DNA of 64,000 bases from Macrothele yani (Eukaryota; Arthropoda; Arachnida; Araneae; Macrothelidae): positions 200,327,232 to 200,391,231 of the forward strand of contig CM076990.1 of NCBI GenBank assembly GCA_039090855.1. The letters are read 5' to 3'. The notes beneath the pieces are model-generated. The model worked only from the letters and a program-made list of their open reading frames with translations. It ran no database searches and was not told the DNA's origin. Made by a program: the position numbers and the translations under genes. Within the stretch, counting starts at the first letter, position 1. Every line of letters starts with the position of its first letter. This document shows positions 43,001-53,794 of the stretch, in pieces.

Positions 43001-44332
43001 ACTTGTGAAATGGCTACGTCTTGAATATTTTTGAAGGCATGGATGAAGTAAACATTTTGTTTCATTATATTCGTAGCCCTTCTTTACATACATACGTATG
43101 TATATACCTTCAACAAAGATATTTTAAACTTGCCAAGATATGACATATTGCAAAAAATAGATAAAAAAAGAAAGCAGCTGGATAAATTTATAAAATCTCA
43201 CAAGACACTGAAAAAACTCAGAAACACTACCAATTCAACAAATTTTAATTTTGCCAACATAACTAAAATGACAGAGAAAAAGAATGCAATGCAATTTTTT
43301 CCCCTATTTTGATGTGAGCAGTCTCACTGCAAAATAGTGTAAAGCATCACACAAAAAACCTTTTCGTGTGATGCACTTGATGTAAACTTTGCTGTTTATT
43401 TTACATAAAAAATAGTTTTCTTCAATAGTTATAGTAAAATTGTCATTGCTGAACAAGATGATAAATTTTTAAGATTTTAAAATTAGATATCAGTGCCAAG
43501 TTCAAATGCATTATATTATGTCAACTCTTTTCAGCAAATAATGCATACCCTTGTTAAAAGCTGAACTGCTAAGATATTAATGTGAAAGTTTTCATTTTGT
43601 TATAAATATTATATAAAATGATTTATAAACAAGAGTAACCCATCACCAAACATAGTGCATGAGTTTCTTTTTATGCTGCTAGTTGGCTAGATTATAAAGA
43701 TTCTCTCTTGATCAGTGGAACATGCACATTTTAGTTATATGGTAAGTTTACCGAGCATATAATTTTAACAATTCCTTGTAGCTTTGGATGCCCAAAAATT
43801 GCCACTCTCAAATTTATAACATGTTATCACCATGTCATGTAATTTCACATATGATTAAAAAAAAATATATCAAAATATCGCTTTCTGTGAAATTCAAGGC
43901 CAAATTTTAAATTGTGTAACCTTGAATTTAAAATTATGCATTAGGTTATATATCATTTTAAAGCCAGTAAAAGAGGTTTTAAACAAACGAAACTTCATCA
44001 CTCTGTGATGAAAAGAAATTGAGTTATGAATACTTTTATGACATGCAAAACACTGAAATTTGGCAAATTTCTTGAACTTTATGGCCTCCTATCTCAGGAA
44101 ATTTAAAAGCTATTGAGCTAAAAATTGGCACACATTCATTTCTTGTGTATGTCAACATATCTACAAAGTTTCATAAAAATCTAAAGGGGTCAGGTTGAAA
44201 ATGCTTTTTTTCTATTGTATGAATTGACATGAAATGACCCCAAAGTAAAAAAAAAAAAAAATTATTCTACTTTGTTACACTTCCCTTAAGTGTGACTATT
44301 AAGATCACAAGGGAGTCAAATGATTTATTTTA

Positions 44333-44683
44333 AACACACTGGACAAAAAATTATGCAATGCTGATTGAAACATGTACATGAGTATAAAGTTGATGAGCCT
44401 AATGAGTTGTATAAATATGGATAGTGAAACTGCTGGGTTATGCTTGTGGATATCTGAGGTGTGTGTTTATAGCATCTGTAGCATTCAGTATTTCCTTTTA
44501 CTGGTACAACTGTAGGTTATTACATTACTGAGTGGCAAAAGGGAGCCATTGTTTATGTCCAAGAATATAGTCACTCCTCGCAAGAGGTGGCGAAGTTTGC
44601 TGGACTGTCCAAGTCAACAGCACAATAGAACTCCATATTAAGGAATAAAGTTTACATTCCATAAATTTTTGTCCAGTGTGTTT
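44333..44683 (+). mobile_element. Internally deleted Tc1 element keeping a DNA-binding helix
   Basis: About 350 bp, ends AACACACTGGACAAAAAATT and, inverted from the right, AACACACTGGACAAAAATTT (after two bases), next to TA. The interior still encodes EWQKGAIVYVQEYSHSSQEV followed by AKFAGLSKSTAQ and a stop, the first helix-turn-helix of a Tc1 transposase. The catalytic domain is deleted. Confidence 0.7.
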
Positions 44684-44920
44684 GTAACTGTTCCTTGAAA
44701 GATTCAGCTTTCAAATGGAAGCTTTGAACTTTCATTTAGCACTAATAGGTCGCTTGAGAATACTAGTAGAGGGACCGGTGATGTTTGGATGCATAATGCA
44801 AAGAGCAACATGAAGCTCCTAATTCAGGATTTTTCAGTATAATTTTTGGTATGCATTAAACCTGCTGTAATCTTTACTCACCCATGGCCAGTCAGTGGTA
44901 AGATATTGTATATTTCCTTT

Positions 44921-45650
44921 GTAATCAGTGCTGAGATGCACCTAGCCTGATTCCAAAAGCCTAAAGCTGAACTTGGGCTCAAACCAGGCTTGGACTAAAT
45001 AATATTTTCTGTGGTTCAGGCTTGGGCTCTGAATCTCCTTCTTTTTTATTTTTAACTGTATTTTTGTATGATTTAGCATATTAGACTTTGATTATGATAG
45101 AATTCTCAAACAAAAGTTTTATTTTGCACTTGGGGAGCAAATGTCTGAGGCCACACATTAGTGGATTTCTGCAAAGAGGGAAAAGCTTGTTCAAGAACTA
45201 TGTATACTAGATAAGAAGTAGTAGATGCCATGGCATTGAAATTTTACCCTCTACGCTCAGGCAACAGCTTTTTGCTGGTAGTATTGACCAACATATGTAG
45301 GTTGTAGCCAAGCTCCTGAAGTATTTCAGGGAAGCGAATGGTCAAAGAAAATTTTGCTGCTATACTCTAGAAACCGATTGCCCCCCCCCCCCCACACACA
45401 CATACACGTAGCTGAGAGAGACAGATCAATTGTAGGGGAAGGTGAAGGGGAGAATTAAAGTAAAAGTCTGGCAAAAGAGATTTTTGCATTATTAATTAAT
45501 ACCCTAAATGGGTGAGTCAGAGGTTTTCAGGCTTGCTTGGGCCTGAGCTCTATTTACAAAGTAAAATTCAGGCTCGGGGGGCTCTTGGGCTGATGGCAAT
45601 ACTGTAAGCTTGGGTTCTTAAAATTTTAGCTCAAACTCAGCACTGATTAC
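44921..45650. mobile_element. 730-bp element with 15-bp perfect terminal inverted repeats
   Basis: GTAATCAGTGCTGAG at 44921-44935 and its exact complement at 45636-45650. The subterminal parts share GGGCTCAAACC / AGCTCAAACTC and repeats of AGGCTTGGGCT. Contains a C-run at about 45379-45392. No coding region recognised and no target duplication. Probably a non-autonomous DNA transposon (hAT-like CAGTG ends). Confidence 0.6.
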
Positions 45651-47159
45651 TATCTTGCTTTGCATTCACTTAAGTTCTTTCATACTTTTGCTCTCAATAG
45701 TATGATTCACATTTGCGTAATGCACTCACCTCTTGTGGAACCACACATTCAGTTATACATGCAGGGCCATGTAAGTTGAGGAGCAATTAAATAGCAGAAA
45801 TGTTAGTTGTTCATGAAGAATTTTTAAAGAAAATTATATTATTTCTTATCGTATAATTTTGGAAATTTGCGTTACATTAGGAACAATGTCACTGCACAGT
45901 GGATTAGAAGCACTGCTGTAGAAAACAGGTTATGTGTTGTTTGCCATAAAGAAACCATAATGTGTAGCTCCCACGAGTCAGAGTTTTACAGGCAGTGTAC
46001 TTGCCTGGAATGAGCTGGGTCCTCTGGTGCCACTGTATGGATACTTACTGCTGTATATCACTGTGAAAAAATCACTGAAGCTAAATTTCACATCTGTTGT
46101 CAGAGATTAGCCCTTGTGTGTGTGCTATCAGAAATGTTAAAAAAAATGTGCTGCATGCATATCACTGTAAAAAATCACTGCTGCACATCTATTGTCAGAG
46201 CATTTGCCCTTATGTGTTTGTGTGTGTGTATGCATGTTGTATGTGTGCTATCAGAAATATTTATGGATCAGTTGATAGTGTGAAAACAAATTGTTTTTGA
46301 TATACTGTCAGAATTTGATGAAAGATTCAAGATTTTACATATATAACTACCTTAATAAATAAATTTTAGAAACCTGCTGTCATCGTTTGCATAAATTATG
46401 TTTGTGATCTTAACTAAAAATTTATAACTATTTTAACTTTTAGATTGTTATAACTGTGGAAGTAGAAACACACTTTTTAACAAAACTCTGTTAAAGAACT
46501 AAAGTTTTGAAAACATGAGTATTATAGAAATTACTGAGACAAAGGAGACAGTTAAAAGAAAGCAATAATTTGTGTGGTGCTTACTGTTTGCTATGGGAAA
46601 AAACTCAGTATAATTTCTTTTGAACAATTTGAGCTTCAGTGTACTTTTTTGTCCACCTTTAATGTAACAGTGTACAGTTAGGTTAGATGAAAAACTTCTC
46701 TTGTGACTTTGAACAATATGGCCACTGAAAACTGAGACTTAAAGAGAAGACTACCAAAAAAGAGGTGATGAAGTTAAAAAATGGCTCTCTAGCAATAAAA
46801 CTGTAGTCTAAAAATTGAACAACAAATGAAAATTTAAAATCTTGATGATTTAGTATCTGCTTTTAGAATTTGAAAAAATAGGACACATTTTGTCCAATGC
46901 CTTTTGACCTCTACACCTGAGGTCATCTTCTGGAAAAATAGCACCAGTCTGTTGACTGGTTTCATGTCACAACTGCATTTCCTCAGGCTCTTAAAAAACC
47001 CTAAGTCATCATACCCATTCGGATGATTGATCATGTGCCATGACATTGAAGTTACAGTTGGTTTGCTCTGTGTTGCCTTCTGTTGTTTTCTCAGATGAAA
47101 CTAAAATATTGTTAGTGTTCTTTGATTTATTTTCTCCTGTTTTTGTCAATAACATAGAA
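45651..47159. other. Intron 4 stretch with a ~105-bp tandem duplication
   Basis: 46051-46140 and 46156-46262 are degenerate direct repeats (ATCACTGTGAAAAAATCACT ... GTCAGAG ... GTGTGCTATCAGAAAT), the second enlarged by a GT run. No gene recognised elsewhere. Confidence 0.5.
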
Positions 47160-47375
47160 TTAAGTGAGCACACACAGAGTTATGTATAGTAATAAAATTC
47201 ATTTATCAGAAGCTTTTGACCATTCTATGGTCCCGATCACCACAATCAACTGAATGAGAGAACTGGTTGTCAGAACTACAGTGTGATTGGGGGTGCAGGA
47301 ACTGTTGCCAGATTTTAGTAGAGAATTCCAAATAAATGGAATTTGGTGAGGGATTTTTGAATTTCAGTTCTTGGA

Positions 47376-47965
47376 AAACAAAGCTCACCATCAGTGAGAA
47401 TCGCTGCAAGTCATTGACTTCCTGGACATCCATTTGATAAGACAGGAGAATTGTCTCAACAGATCTGTTTACAGAAAACTCACTGCAATAACAAACAATC
47501 CTATTCTCATCCTACTCCCCCACTGCTCACAAATTTGCTGCTGTAAAAATTTATATTAATCATACTAGGATTATCTACAGCATTGAATCATCCTTCAAAG
47601 AAGACATTGCTACAGTTAAGAAAATTGCTGAAGCCCATCGGTTTCCACTTTCTAGAATAAACAAAATTCTTCATGATTCCCACATGAAAAAAATCTGTCA
47701 ATTGTCACGCCAATACAAAAAGCAAAACACCCATTCATTGGTTCTATTCCTTTCGACAAATAATTTTCTTATAAGATTTCTAAACTGTTCAGAACCATAG
47801 GCTACACTCTCACTGTCTGACCTAATCCTCCTGCAATAAAGTGCTTGCTAAAAGACCCACGGCCAGAATTTATGCCATTTCTATTTCAACCTCCTCTGGA
47901 TTCTCAGTATATATATTGGAAGTGCGTGCACAAACAAGATGTGTTTAATGATCTTCCATAAACAG
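47376..47965 (+). pseudogene. Penelope-like reverse transcriptase C-terminal relic
   Basis: Reads VIDFLDIHLIRQENCLNRSV with YRKLTAITNNP, then RIIYSIESSFKEDIATVKKI, AEAHRFPLSRINKIL and, past a stop, FSYKISKLFRTIGYTLTV. The order FLDI..IR ... YRKPT ... HK.A.....R.......F..D....K.IA...GYP...I..I... Y..K..K.F is the Penelope C-terminal layout. Stops and shifts are frequent. No GIY-YIG endonuclease follows. Confidence 0.6.
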
Positions 47966-47982
47966 CATTATCAGCACTAACC

Positions 47983-48212
47983 GCCGCCCCAGTGGCACAG
48001 TGGTCTAAGGCGCTGGCCTCTGATCATTCGTCCGTAAGGGGTCCGGGTTCGAATCCTGCTGAGGCATGGATGTTGTGTTTGTCTTACGGCACTGGCTCTC
48101 TCCCTTCCCTGGAACCAGTGACCCTAAATTAGGGACGGGCAACTGCTTATAGCCCATTGAGTTGCTCACGGTGGTCGTTAAACCTCCAATCAAAAAAAAA
48201 AAAAAAAAAAAA
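47983..48212 (+). mobile_element. tRNA-derived SINE, full-length copy
   Basis: Head GCCGCCCCAGTGGCACAGTG, box A region GTGGTCTAAGGCGCTGGCCT resembling a tRNA-Leu D-arm, box B GGTTCGAATCC at about 48047-48057, then a family-specific body (CACTGGCTCTCTCCCTTCCC, GAGTTGCTCACGGTGGTCGT) and a poly-A tail. Perfect 13-bp duplications ATCAGCACTAACC flank it (47970-47982, 48213-48225). Transcription by RNA polymerase III would start at its 5' end. Confidence 0.9.
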
Positions 48213-48505
48213 ATCAGCACTAACCCTTGAAATTCTGCAGTTCTCCTTTGGAAAGAAACAGAAAAAGCTTGCCTCTTTTATTAACAAAGCATATGTACGA
48301 TTTCATAAAAGCATTGAAATTTTGTTTACCAAGAATTGCAATTCAGAAATCCTGGCCAAGTTCTCATTTATTTGGATCTCTGTACTAAAATCTGGCAACA
48401 GTTTCTGCAGCTCCAATTCACACTGTAGTTCGGGCAACCAGTCCTCTGATTTAGTTGATTGCGGGTGATCAAGACCGTTGAACAGTTGAAAGCTTCTTAA
48501 TTCTA

Positions 48506-49920
48506 TGTTATTGTTGTATTGTTGCATGAAGCCTGCTGTTTTCAATCCTGATTTTATTAATTTATGCATTAATTAGTAGTCACTACAAAATGAGTATTTC
48601 AATTCTGCTATTAATGCTGCAGTTTGTGTTCTTCATCTTTTTCTAAGTGACAGCTTCTGCATATCTGATATTTTCCTCTGTGTTATGCTTGCAGATTATT
48701 TAGATGTTTTTGAATTGTGGGGTATGCATTGAATTTCTATCACAAAGTTGGAAAACAGCAGTTTTTTGGCTCTTTCATTCCAAATTGAATCTGTTATATG
48801 TTGTTCTAGCCATTTCTTGTGAGAACAGTTTTTTGTATTTGTATATAAATCTTCATGGAATTTTCATTGTTGTTATTCACAATAGGGATTAGGGATTGAA
48901 AGGGGGAAAAACACCTTTATCCAGTTTTGCAATAGAAATTAGTACACAACAGATTTTGAAAATATCCAAATAATTTGCAAATATAACAGAGAAACATATC
49001 AAATACACAGAAGCCGTCATGATTGATAAAGGTGAGCATTCAAATAATCTGCAAGCTTAACACAGATTGAAAAAATTGAAGAAAACTAATTGCAATTTGA
49101 ACATCAATAGTGGAATTGAAATATCTACTCCGTGTTAACTGCTAATTAATACAGAAATTAGAATAAACAAAGAAAATAAATAAAAGAATACTAACAAATA
49201 TTGCAATTTCATTCAAAAAAATAAGGGAAGGCAACATAGACCGAATCAACTATGCCTTGGCATCATGGCATGTGATCAGTCATGTAAAGAAATATAGTTG
49301 TGGCATGCACCAGCCAACACACTAGTGCTGTTGTCCCAGATGACCTCCTCCGATTTAAAAATTATCCCTGTATCGCATACAGCTTCTGATGGGAAATGTT
49401 TCCCATCCTATTTGTAATGTTTGGTAAAGAATAATTTGGCCAATAGGGGGCGAAAGCATCAATTTCTGCTTCTAATGCATTTGCAGCAAAATCTGAGCTC
49501 CTGAAAACTCGACTGACAAAAATTCTTGATGCAGAGGGCAAAACATACTAGACAGAACAAGTCCTGTTTTTTTTTTTGTTGTTTGTTTTTCTGTTTTGAA
49601 AGTAAACGTTGAATCTTCAGTATTTTAAAATTTTATTGGTTGTTCAGTTTTTAGACTTCGTTTTTATTGCTCAACAGTCATTTTTTAACTTCATTGCCTC
49701 TTTTTTAACAGTCATCTTTGAATCTTGGCATTTCATGTCCATGTTGTTCAAAGTTTAGTACAAGTATTTCATCTAATCTACCTTTACACTGTTACATTAG
49801 TGGTAGACAACACAGAGTACAGTGAAGCTTGAACTGTCCAGAAGGAAATATACTGAGTTTTCTTCCAAACAGTAGTATCACACAAATTGCTTTCTTTTGA
49901 CTATTTCTTTTGTCTTTGCA
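48506..49920. other. Intron 4 stretch, scattered short inverted repeats
   Basis: CTGTGTTATGCTTGCAGATTA (about 48679, first 20 bases) is complementary to AATCTGCAAGCTTAACACAG (about 49043), and a weaker copy lies near 48970. No gene recognised. Confidence 0.4.
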
Positions 49921-51232
49921 CGAGGGTTGTACCGAAAGTAATGCAAAAGTGGGCATAACTTTTTATTTACTGACAGAGGTCGTTCAAATTGCATATGTTG
50001 GTAGAATAACTCTTTCCTCTATACAAAAGTAGTGCTTAACATAGTCTCCATCACAAGCAGTGCATTTGCACCATCGCTAAACCCAACTCTTGAAATCTCT
50101 AAAAAAATTATCTTTGAAAAAATTCAGGCGTGGACTGTTGTACCCACTTCTTCACAGCCACTTTCACCTTGTCTGTGTCATCAAATTGTTGTCCCCGGAG
50201 ACTGTCCTTCATTGGACCAAACAGGTGGAAGTCGGAGGGCACCAGATCTGGGCTGTATGGTGGATGAGAGACCACTGACCAGCCTAATTTGCTGATCACC
50301 TGATTTGTTGCCAAAGATGTGTGTGGTCTCACATTGTTATAGTAAATGCAGATCCTTTTCAGATTCTTGTTCGGTCTCTTCCTCCTTATGGCTTCTCTAA
50401 GCTTCTTGAGTGTCTCAATGTACTGCTCGCTGGTCACGGTACGGCCACGTTCTGGAAAATCAAGGAGAATGACACCCTTGTCATCCCAGAAAAACAGTCA
50501 CCATGACTTTCTGTGCTGATCACTGGCTCTTGAACTTCCTAGGCCTTGGTGAAGAGGTGTGATGCCATTCCATGGATTGATTCTTGGTTCCTGGATCATA
50601 AAGATACGCCCACATTTCATCCCGTCACCAGATCGAAAAAAAGCGCGTCTTCATTGTCTTGTTTTCAAACGCTTCCAGCAGATCAGAGCAGACTTCCACC
50701 CTTCTCTCCTTCAACAAATCAGGTGTCAACTGCCAAGGTACCCACTTTGCACACACTTTCTGATACCCTAAGTCTTCCACCATCTTCTGTATGGCATTGT
50801 GACCACAGTCCACTAGTGCAACAAGCTCACAGATTGTGATTCGCCTCTCCACGCGAATCAGTTCATCCACTTGCTGACGATTCGTGTCAGTGGTCGCAGA
50901 TGATGGTCTCCCACTGCGTGGTTTGTCTTCAATGCTGGTTTCCCCCTTTTTAAACTTCTTCATCCATCTGTGCACATTGCTCTTGTCAATAGTGTCATCT
51001 CCGTAAACATTCTGTAGCCTTCTGTGGATGTCGGACAGCCTGCACCCTTCCTTCGTCAAGAACTCAGTGATGGCATGTTGCTTCTGCTTGGAATCCATTA
51101 TTTGTCTGCAATGAAGAAGAAGGGTTACTATAGAGGAAGAGTTACTCTACCAACATTTGCAATTTGAGCGACCTCTGTCAGTTAATAAAAAACGTTATGC
51201 CCGCTTTCGCATTACTTTCAATACAACTCTCA
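49921..51232 (-). mobile_element. mariner element, complete ends
   Basis: Left end CGAGGGTTGTACCGAAAGTA and, inverted from the right, TGAGAGTTGTATTGAAAGTA; similarity continues into GGGCATAAC about 40 bp in. Length about 1.31 kb. Coding on the minus strand. It lies about 0.35 kb before exon 5 of the host protease. Confidence 0.85.
50108..51098 (-). pseudogene. mariner transposase pseudogene with altered second catalytic site
   Basis: 50625-51098 encodes MDSKQKQHAITEFLTKEGCR, the helix-turn-helix region IDKSNVHRWMKKFKKGE and the linker RSGRPSSATT, then YQKVCAKWVPWQLTPDLLKE. A gap in frame follows, where the first catalytic block is disrupted. 50108-50437 resumes with VTSEQYIETLKKLREAIRRK, second motif YYNNVRPHTSLATNQ (expected Asp replaced by Asn) and third SHPPYSPDLVPSDFHLFGPM (Asp present). 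Inactive. Confidence 0.8.
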
Positions 51233-51587
51233 TAATTTCAGTTATGTTCTTGTTTCCAACATTTTAAATGTTTATAAGGACTTCAGTTAAACAGTGCATT
51301 TCAACTCCCAGAATTACAACATGCTAAAAGTTAGAATAGTGATCTATTTTTAGTTGAGATCACAAATATAATTTCTGTAATGCAAGTTCTTATAACTGTA
51401 TCTGAAATTTGCACTTTTTGAAAGCCTTCATTTCTCATATTGTCAGTGTTAACCATTGTTAGGCCATGAAATTTTTCATTATATTTCTGTCGAACTTATT
51501 CACATCCGTGTCTGTATTTCAGAAATAAAAATATGTCCACTGCACTTTTATGATGAAATGTATTTTATTATTATTTTTTCTTTCTAG

Positions 51588-51710
51588 AACATTCAAGCTT
51601 ATGCTTCATATTGTAGGTTAGACCAAAATGGGCGGCCAGTGGCTGGCTTTATAAATTTTTGTCCTAATAGTATTCAATATAAGAAAATAGATAAGAGACG
51701 GATGTTTCAT
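51588..51710 (+). CDS. LMLN: Leishmanolysin-like metalloprotease, coding exon 5
   Basis: Phase-0 exon of 41 codons between TTTCTAG and GTAAGT. It reads NIQAYASYCRLDQNGRPVAG, then FINFCPNSIQ, ending in a basic stretch (KKIDKRR). The pattern A-Y-A-x-Y-C followed by R-P-x-A-G-x-x-N-x-C-P is characteristic of M8 peptidases just before the zinc-binding helix, with both cysteines in place. Residues are about 199-239. It sits 0.36 kb after a mariner relic, in otherwise element-poor sequence. Confidence 0.9.
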
Positions 51711-52344
51711 GTAAGTTGTAATTTTTCATTTGTATGATTAAATATTTAACAGATGTGTATACACAATTCCTGTGTTGGCACATTTTTAATGAATTATGGA
51801 ACTTTTTGCTTTTGTTAAATGATAAAATTTTTTGAAAATATGTAATAAAATGTTTCATTTAGGTCAGATGCTGCATCCTTTATAGTAGGTCTTTGAACCA
51901 TTGCAAGAAGGGAATTTGAATTGTTCGCAGCATTGCACTGTCAATATTTATGCATTCTTTTGTTATGCTGCCTATAGTTGATCATGTGACCAGTAACAAA
52001 AGTTATGGCTATTCACATGACTAGTTCTGATGAAAAATTGCCTTATCACTACATATCATCCTTGAAAAGAGATTTTCTGGTAGAAACAATTAACAGAAAT
52101 AAATAAATACGACCATTAGTATGATCTTCTGAGCTAAGTGTATTTATAGGAATGAAAATAATGTGGCTTTAACTTTCTATCTAAATAGGGAAGTAGCTTA
52201 CTCCTGTTTGTTGTTTTTGTTTTTGGATGAGCCACATGATGATCCAGCACCATTTGTATAATATCTTCATTAGCTATGATGGGGTCCATCACTTCAGGGA
52301 TGATAAAAAGAAACTTTTCTGTTTCCATAAGGCTCTGCTAGGGT
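51711..52344. other. Intron 5 proximal stretch, no gene seen
   Basis: AT-rich, no recognised feature. Confidence 0.4.
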
Positions 52345-53065
52345 TCAGGGTTTGCACAGGACTTGGAAATCCTGGAAAGTCCGGGAAACTGAAAATTGTA
52401 ATTTCCGTGCCTGAAAATCCTTAAAAACAATAGATTTGCTCATATCCTGGAAAATTGTATTTTTTGGTGTAAAGCCCTTGAAATTGAGAGACTTTATTTA
52501 AAAAAAACATATGGTTTTTTTTTTTTGGTGGGGGATGGGGGGGGTCTCTGTAAAACTCAATAGGTAACTCCTGCCATCATGGCTACCTTCTCTTTGTTTT
52601 GTAAACTGGGCGATGAAAGGTCCGATAGCCGAACCGCAGGCTATCATGCCAGAATTCCTGCATGCTACACGATGCAAAGTGGCCTAGAAGGAAGGACCAT
52701 GTAGCAGGCAACAGGCATGCACTCACTGACTGGCTGAAAGAGAATTTTTTGGAGGCGAAAGCAGTGATGTGGGGAGGGGGCTTTCTGTATTAAAACTACC
52801 ACATCTCCATCCATCGCAGAAGCATCGAGCAGTGGTCATCTGGGCTCAATAACCACTTTCCGCTCAGTGCACACTGTGTTACATGTCCTGAGAAATGCTT
52901 GCAGGCTACACTAGTCATTAAGTACTTCCATCTTTGCCTGAGCTCCATTTTTTTTGTTTATGTTTTCCATTCCATTGCTTGCATTTATTACTTTCACAAC
53001 AAGGTTGTGATTTGTTGTTCGATCACTGGTTACGGATTATTTTATCTGTTTTTTTTGGAATAAGG

Positions 53066-53470
53066 CTGGAAAATATGTATTCCAAGAAGTTTGGTTAGAG
53101 AATAGTTTATTTTCAGGTTGGCTGTTACCTGAGACCAGTAACAAATCTAGAGCTCATTGTAAATTGTGTATGAAAAACTTTGAGCCGCCCCAGTGGTGCA
53201 GTGGTCTAAGCGATGGCTTCTGATCCTCTGTCCAAGATGGGTCCGCGTTCGAATCCCGATGAGGTATGAATGTTGTGTTTGTCTTATGGCGCTGGCTTTC
53301 TCCCTTCCCTGGAACCAGTGGCCCTAGATTAGGGACAGGCGACTACGTATAGTCCACTGAGTTGCTTGTGGTAGTCGTTAAACCTCCAATAAAAAAAATG
53401 AAGAAACTTTGACGTTTCCATTGTGGGTGTATCTGGATTGAAAAGCCCCATGATGAGACATAATAAATAT
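53066..53470 (+). pseudogene. BED zinc-finger exon of a hAT transposase, interrupted
   Basis: Reads YVFQEVWLENSLFSGWLLPE, then NKSRAHCKLCMKNF up to the SINE; after the SINE it resumes as DVSIVGVSGLKSPMMRHNKY K. The pattern F-x-x-x-W-L-E-N ... W-L ... A-x-C-x-x-C-x-K-x-F-D-V-S-x-x-G-x-x-x-L-x-x-H/M is the BED-type finger at the N-terminus of many hAT transposases. One zinc-ligand His is replaced. Only the finger region is left; no catalytic core is seen. Confidence 0.6.
53184..53398 (+). mobile_element. tRNA-derived SINE inside the BED-finger relic
   Basis: Same family as 47983: GCCGCCCCAGTGGTGCAGTG, box B as GTTCGAATCC, body and A-rich tail. Target duplication TGAAAAACTTTGA (53171-53183) / TGAAGAAACTTTGA (53399-53412), one base longer on the right. 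Confidence 0.88.
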
Positions 53471-53794
53471 AAAGTGTTAACTAAAAGTCACTTGACATAA
53501 CTATAGTGATTTTTTTATTTGTATAATATCTACTAAGTAAAATAAGAATGCAACATTACAATAATAAACTCACTGTGCAGCAAAAAAGTGAGTGGGTGAT
53601 AAAGGTGCAATCTGAGCTGTTTCACAGTTATTCAGTTAATTTTTTCTTTCTATATTAGTTATTTTAATAAACTAATGTATTTATGTTATGTACGGTGATA
53701 AAAAAATGCATACCTGGAAAATGATGTATATTAGTCCTGGAAAGTCCTTAAATAGTCCTGGAAAGAATTTTGGACCATGCTGTACGAACCCTGA

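Larger units (their letters stand above)
40818..44240 (+). mobile_element. 3.4-kb unclassified terminal-inverted-repeat element
   Basis: The left end GGGTCATTCCATGTCAAATC and right end, inverted, GGGTCATTTCATGTCAATTC match at 17 of 20 positions. A 4-bp CAAA lies on both sides (40814-40817, 44241-44244), possibly a target duplication. Both subterminal regions are very AT-rich. The middle holds a decayed reading frame with a recognisable block. A fragment of the MITE family of 1574-1831 lies within it at about 41645-41705. Class uncertain. Confidence 0.6.
47213..48505 (+). mobile_element. Penelope-like retroelement relic with inverted terminal segments
   Basis: Segments 47213-47375 and 48340-48505 are inverted copies of each other (for example CTAAAATCTGGCAACAGT.CCTGCA, forward at about 48388 and in complement near 47300). 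Between them lies the decayed C-terminal part of a Penelope-type reverse transcriptase and a SINE. Partial inverted copies at the ends are a known feature of Penelope elements. Confidence 0.55.
52345..53794 (+). mobile_element. hAT-type element with BED-finger relic, split by a SINE
   Basis: Ends CAGGGTTTGCACAGGACTTG and, inverted from the right, CAGGGTTCGTACAGCATGGT; both sides carry runs of the word TCCTGGAAAGTCC just inside. The same end sequence (AGGGTTCAGGGTTTGCACAG) recurs at 54163. No clean 8-bp duplication is visible (CTAGGGTT against AGGGCTAC). The interior contains a zinc-finger relic and a SINE at 53184-53398. Confidence 0.6.

Noticed and set aside
48000..48060. Possible tRNA-Leu gene (A box and B box)
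   Set aside because: It has a downstream family body, a poly-A tail, target duplications and three sister copies, so it is the head of a SINE.
50032..50839. Plus-strand frames around 50.0-50.8 kb
   Set aside because: Antisense shadows of the mariner transposase.
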